NCBI RefSeq assembly: GCF_001428505.1 | Contig: NZ_LMHU01000005.1 | Location: 579,298 to 629,297, forward strand | DNA from: Terrabacter sp. Root181 | GTDB lineage: Bacteria > Actinomycetota > Actinomycetes > Actinomycetales > Dermatophilaceae | DNA: 50,000 bases | Reading direction: 5' to 3' | Shown here: positions 48,334-50,000 of the stretch, one piece after another | Layout of the letters: every line of letters starts with the position of its first letter | Position numbering within the stretch: the first letter of the stretch is position 1 | Notes under the pieces: model-generated | Databases searched by the model: none | What the model saw: the letters and a program-made list of their open reading frames with translations, nothing else | Told to the model about the DNA's origin: nothing | Translations under genes and position numbers: made by a program

Positions 48334-48733
48334 GCTCGAAGTGTCATACATTGCACTGCTTGTCCGAAGGCGGCAGGCCGTTGTCCTTGCCCTTTCGAGG
48401 AATCCAGGTGCGCCAGCTTGGCGCCCCGGCGGGCTGCATGCTGGCGGCGGCGAAATCCCGGAATCGCTCGACCGCATCGACCCAACCTGGCCGCTTGCGC
48501 ATCACGCAAGGACGCCGGCCGCAGAGGCCGGACTGGGTCGACCATGCTTGCCGCCTGTCACGCGTACGCGTGCGCCGGCAGGCGCCGGTAAGACGCAGGT
48601 ATCGATCTTGCCGAGCGAGGGCGCGGCCAAGTGAAGACATACCTCTCAGCGCGGCGCTCGAATGTACTAATTGGTTTGAGACTTGCCTCTTTGAAACGGA
48701 CGCAAGGATTAGCAAATAAGGTGCGTAAGGGAG
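48334..48733. other. structured non-coding region near the right end of the element
   Basis: I find no convincing gene in these 400 bp, although frames stay open on both strands. Three inverted repeats cluster: CTTGCG-CATCA-CGCAAG (48494-48510), CCGGCC-GCAGA-GGCCGG (48515-48531) and the palindrome CACGCGTACGCGTG (48559-48572). The last 100 bp (from about 48650) are distinctly AT-rich. The region could hold the right attachment site or a decayed gene. Confidence 0.45.
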
Positions 48734-50000
48734 TTATGCGGATTCATTTGGCCTCGTCGTGACATTGTCGCGATCAGTGCGCTCTGCAGCATGGCTCGAG
48801 TGCGGGATGCTGGCCTGCAGGCGTGTGCCACCTTCGCGCGGGCTCGTCACGACCAACCGGCCACCCATGGTCTCGATCCGGTCGGTGAGGCCGAGCAGGC
48901 CTGAGCCGGACGGATCCGCCCCACCGACCCCGTCATCCTCGACGAGGGCGACGATCAGGTGCGGTCCAGTGGTGATCACCACCTGACACCGGCTCGCGCG
49001 GGCGTGCTTCGCCACGTTGGTCACCGCCTCGGCGCAGAAGAAGAGCAGCGCCCCTTCGAGCGCGTCGGGAAGCCGTCCCGCCTCGACTCGTACATCGACC
49101 GGGAAGGGAAAGTGCCCGGCCATGTCACGGACGGCCGCGTCGAGGCCACCCTCGACGAGGGCCGCGGGGCGGACTCCCTGGACGAACCTGGTCAGGTCCT
49201 CCTGCGCCCGCACGACCTCCGCACGCACCAACGTGAGGTTCCGGTCACCCGAGAGGCCCGCAGTCGCGACATGGTCCAGGAGGTCGGCGACGTGGGCGAG
49301 CCGTCGTTGGGCGCCGCCGGCGAGCTGGTCGGCGATCCGTGCCCGCTCACCGCCGACGGCTTCGACGATGCGGCGCCTCGACTCGGTGAGGTCGCCGACA
49401 CGGGAGCGGATGTCGGCGAGCATCTGCGCGTTGGTCATCGCGAGCCTGGCCGCCGTCGCCACGCCGCTCACCAGCCGTGGGTCCTCGAGCAGGGCCCGGT
49501 CGTGGAGCAGGACGGCGACCGGCTGGCCTTCGTCGTCGATATGGGTGGCCGTGCGGTCACCATCCTGCGCCGGCAGTTCGATGGGCTCACCGCGGTCATC
49601 GACGTATGCCGTCCTTTCCGGAATCCAATAGCCGACGGTCAGGCCGGGGTCGCCCAGGGCTCGCTGCAGTCGGCCGGTCAGCCCGCTCGTGTCGGACGTC
49701 GCACCGAGGTCGGCGACGAGGTCACTCAGTGTCGACTCGGTCCAGCGACCCCACCGCAGGTCGGCTGCCAGCACGACAGCGGCGCCCCCGACGACCGCGT
49801 CGTATGCCAGCAGGACGGGTTGGTCGATGTTCCAGGCCAGCAGCTGGTTGAGAGCGCTCGTCACGAGAACGGCGGAGAACCCGAGGGCTGCCCACAGGGC
49901 CGGGCGTCCCGCCTTGCGGGCGGGGCCCGTGGTGCGCACGAAGACGTCGATCGCCGCTGCGGCGACCAGGAGCGCGAGTGCCAGGGTGAGCGCGGCAGCG
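48734..50000 (-). CDS. NarL-type sensor histidine kinase-like protein, 5' end beyond window
   Basis: The frame is open to the window edge, where it encodes another membrane helix (ALTLALALLVAAAAIDVF) before the possible GTG at 49939, so the gene continues beyond 50000. Membrane helices are followed by a GAF-like linker, a HisKA_3-type dimerisation helix and an HATPase domain with EAVTNVAKHA (N box) and GVGGADPSGSGLLGL (G box). The usual phosphoacceptor motif ELHDG reads QLAGG here: ERARIADQLAGGAQRRL. The histidine is Ala, so the protein may be a pseudokinase or act through a partner. The response regulator is not in the window. Confidence 0.85.
   Translation of the reverse strand, partial: AAALTLALALLVAAAAIDVFVRTTGPARKAGRPALWAALGFSAVLVTSALNQLLAWNIDQPVLLAYDAVVGGAAVVLAADLRWGRWTESTLSDLVADLGATSDTSGLTGRLQRALGDPGLTVGYWIPERTAYVDDRGEPIELPAQDGDRTATHIDDEGQPVAVLLHDRALLEDPRLVSGVATAARLAMTNAQMLADIRSRVGDLTESRRRIVEAVGGERARIADQLAGGAQRRLAHVADLLDHVATAGLSGDRNLTLVRAEVVRAQEDLTRFVQGVRPAALVEGGLDAAVRDMAGHFPFPVDVRVEAGRLPDALEGALLFFCAEAVTNVAKHARASRCQVVITTGPHLIVALVEDDGVGGADPSGSGLLGLTDRIETMGGRLVVTSPREGGTRLQASIPHSSHAAERTDRDNVTTRPNESA

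Larger units (their letters stand above)
45270..48733. mobile_element. small integrative element or remnant at tRNA-Ser
   Basis: The segment next to the tRNA carries a tyrosine integrase convergent on the tRNA, an excisionase-type protein, an Lsr2 homologue and a lipoprotein, with long non-coding gaps and more A+T in its distal part (48.65-48.75 kb). I could not find a second copy of the tRNA 3' end, so the right boundary is a guess placed before the sensor kinase gene. With no structural, replication or conjugation genes, it is likely a satellite or decayed element. Confidence 0.6.

Noticed and set aside
48391-48399. CTTTCGAGG, the reverse complement of the tRNA-Ser anticodon-loop sequence CCTCGAAAG, as a possible second attachment site
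   Set aside because: Only 9 bp match and the orientation is inverted, whereas attL and attR should be direct repeats. It is probably chance.
48344-48719. Long open frames on both strands between the lipoprotein and sensor kinase genes
   Set aside because: Frames overlap antisense with no start signals, and inverted repeats interrupt them. They may be remnants of a gene but cannot be called.

Overview
The window is about 50 kb of very GC-rich DNA from a Gram-positive actinobacterium. Three things point that way: two adjacent mycothiol-dependent enzyme families, an Lsr2-type nucleoid protein, and several genes with a -10 element only 5-9 nt before the start codon (leaderless transcripts). The gene set fits a Micrococcales/Intrasporangiaceae-like soil or environmental bacterium. 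That placement is an inference from style, not from a marker gene.

Layout. (1) 1-8.25 kb, plus strand: the tail of an exopolysaccharide operon, almost every junction a 4-bp ATGA/GTGA overlap. It runs HPr-kinase-like P-loop protein, GT4 glycosyltransferase, unknown protein, APH-fold kinase, Wzy-like polymerase, Wzx-like flippase, lipoprotein, and a WcaJ/PglC-like priming sugar transferase. (2) 8.2-16.2 kb: a metallo-beta-lactamase/SCP2-like/Rieske protein, a truncated ThrE-like remnant, an alpha/beta hydrolase with a coupled 33-aa ORF, a secreted protein, a MarR regulator divergent from a DsbA-like mycothiol nitroreductase relative, a maleylpyruvate-isomerase-family protein, and an acyl-CoA synthetase. 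(3) 16.4-26.1 kb: an anchored acidic repeat protein with a sunset-like C-terminus, argS, two tandem winged-helix/alpha-beta hydrolase fusions, an FAD oxidoreductase, an OsmC protein, a flavodoxin-fold reductase and a SHOCT protein. (4) 26.2-34.5 kb: a six-gene minus-strand polyol uptake and catabolism operon (binding protein, two permeases, SDR, mannitol-dehydrogenase-family enzyme, xylulokinase) divergent from an AraC regulator. It probably feeds D-arabitol or xylitol to xylulose 5-phosphate. (5) 34.7-43.6 kb: pntAB, two copies of a 37-bp hairpin repeat, an XRE regulator with a cysteine-rich tail, an APC permease, a PH-domain protein with a 56-aa membrane partner, an Rsm22-type protein, upp and tadA. 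(6) 43.6-50 kb: a sigma2-like/TM/propeller protein flanked by a duplicated tadA tail, tRNA-Ser(CGA), then a small integrative element (integrase, excisionase, Lsr2 homologue, lipoprotein), and a sensor kinase cut by the window edge whose phosphoacceptor histidine is replaced.

The strongest unexplained signal is the octamer CGGCATAC (GTATGCCG on the other strand). By eye the core GGCATAC occurs 25 times, 23 of them as the full octamer, against roughly 2 octamers expected from base composition. It is enriched between genes, forms the stem of one terminator-like hairpin, and is absent from 43.2-49.6 kb, which contains the foreign island. This resembles the genomic layout of DNA uptake sequences or another genome-architecture motif.
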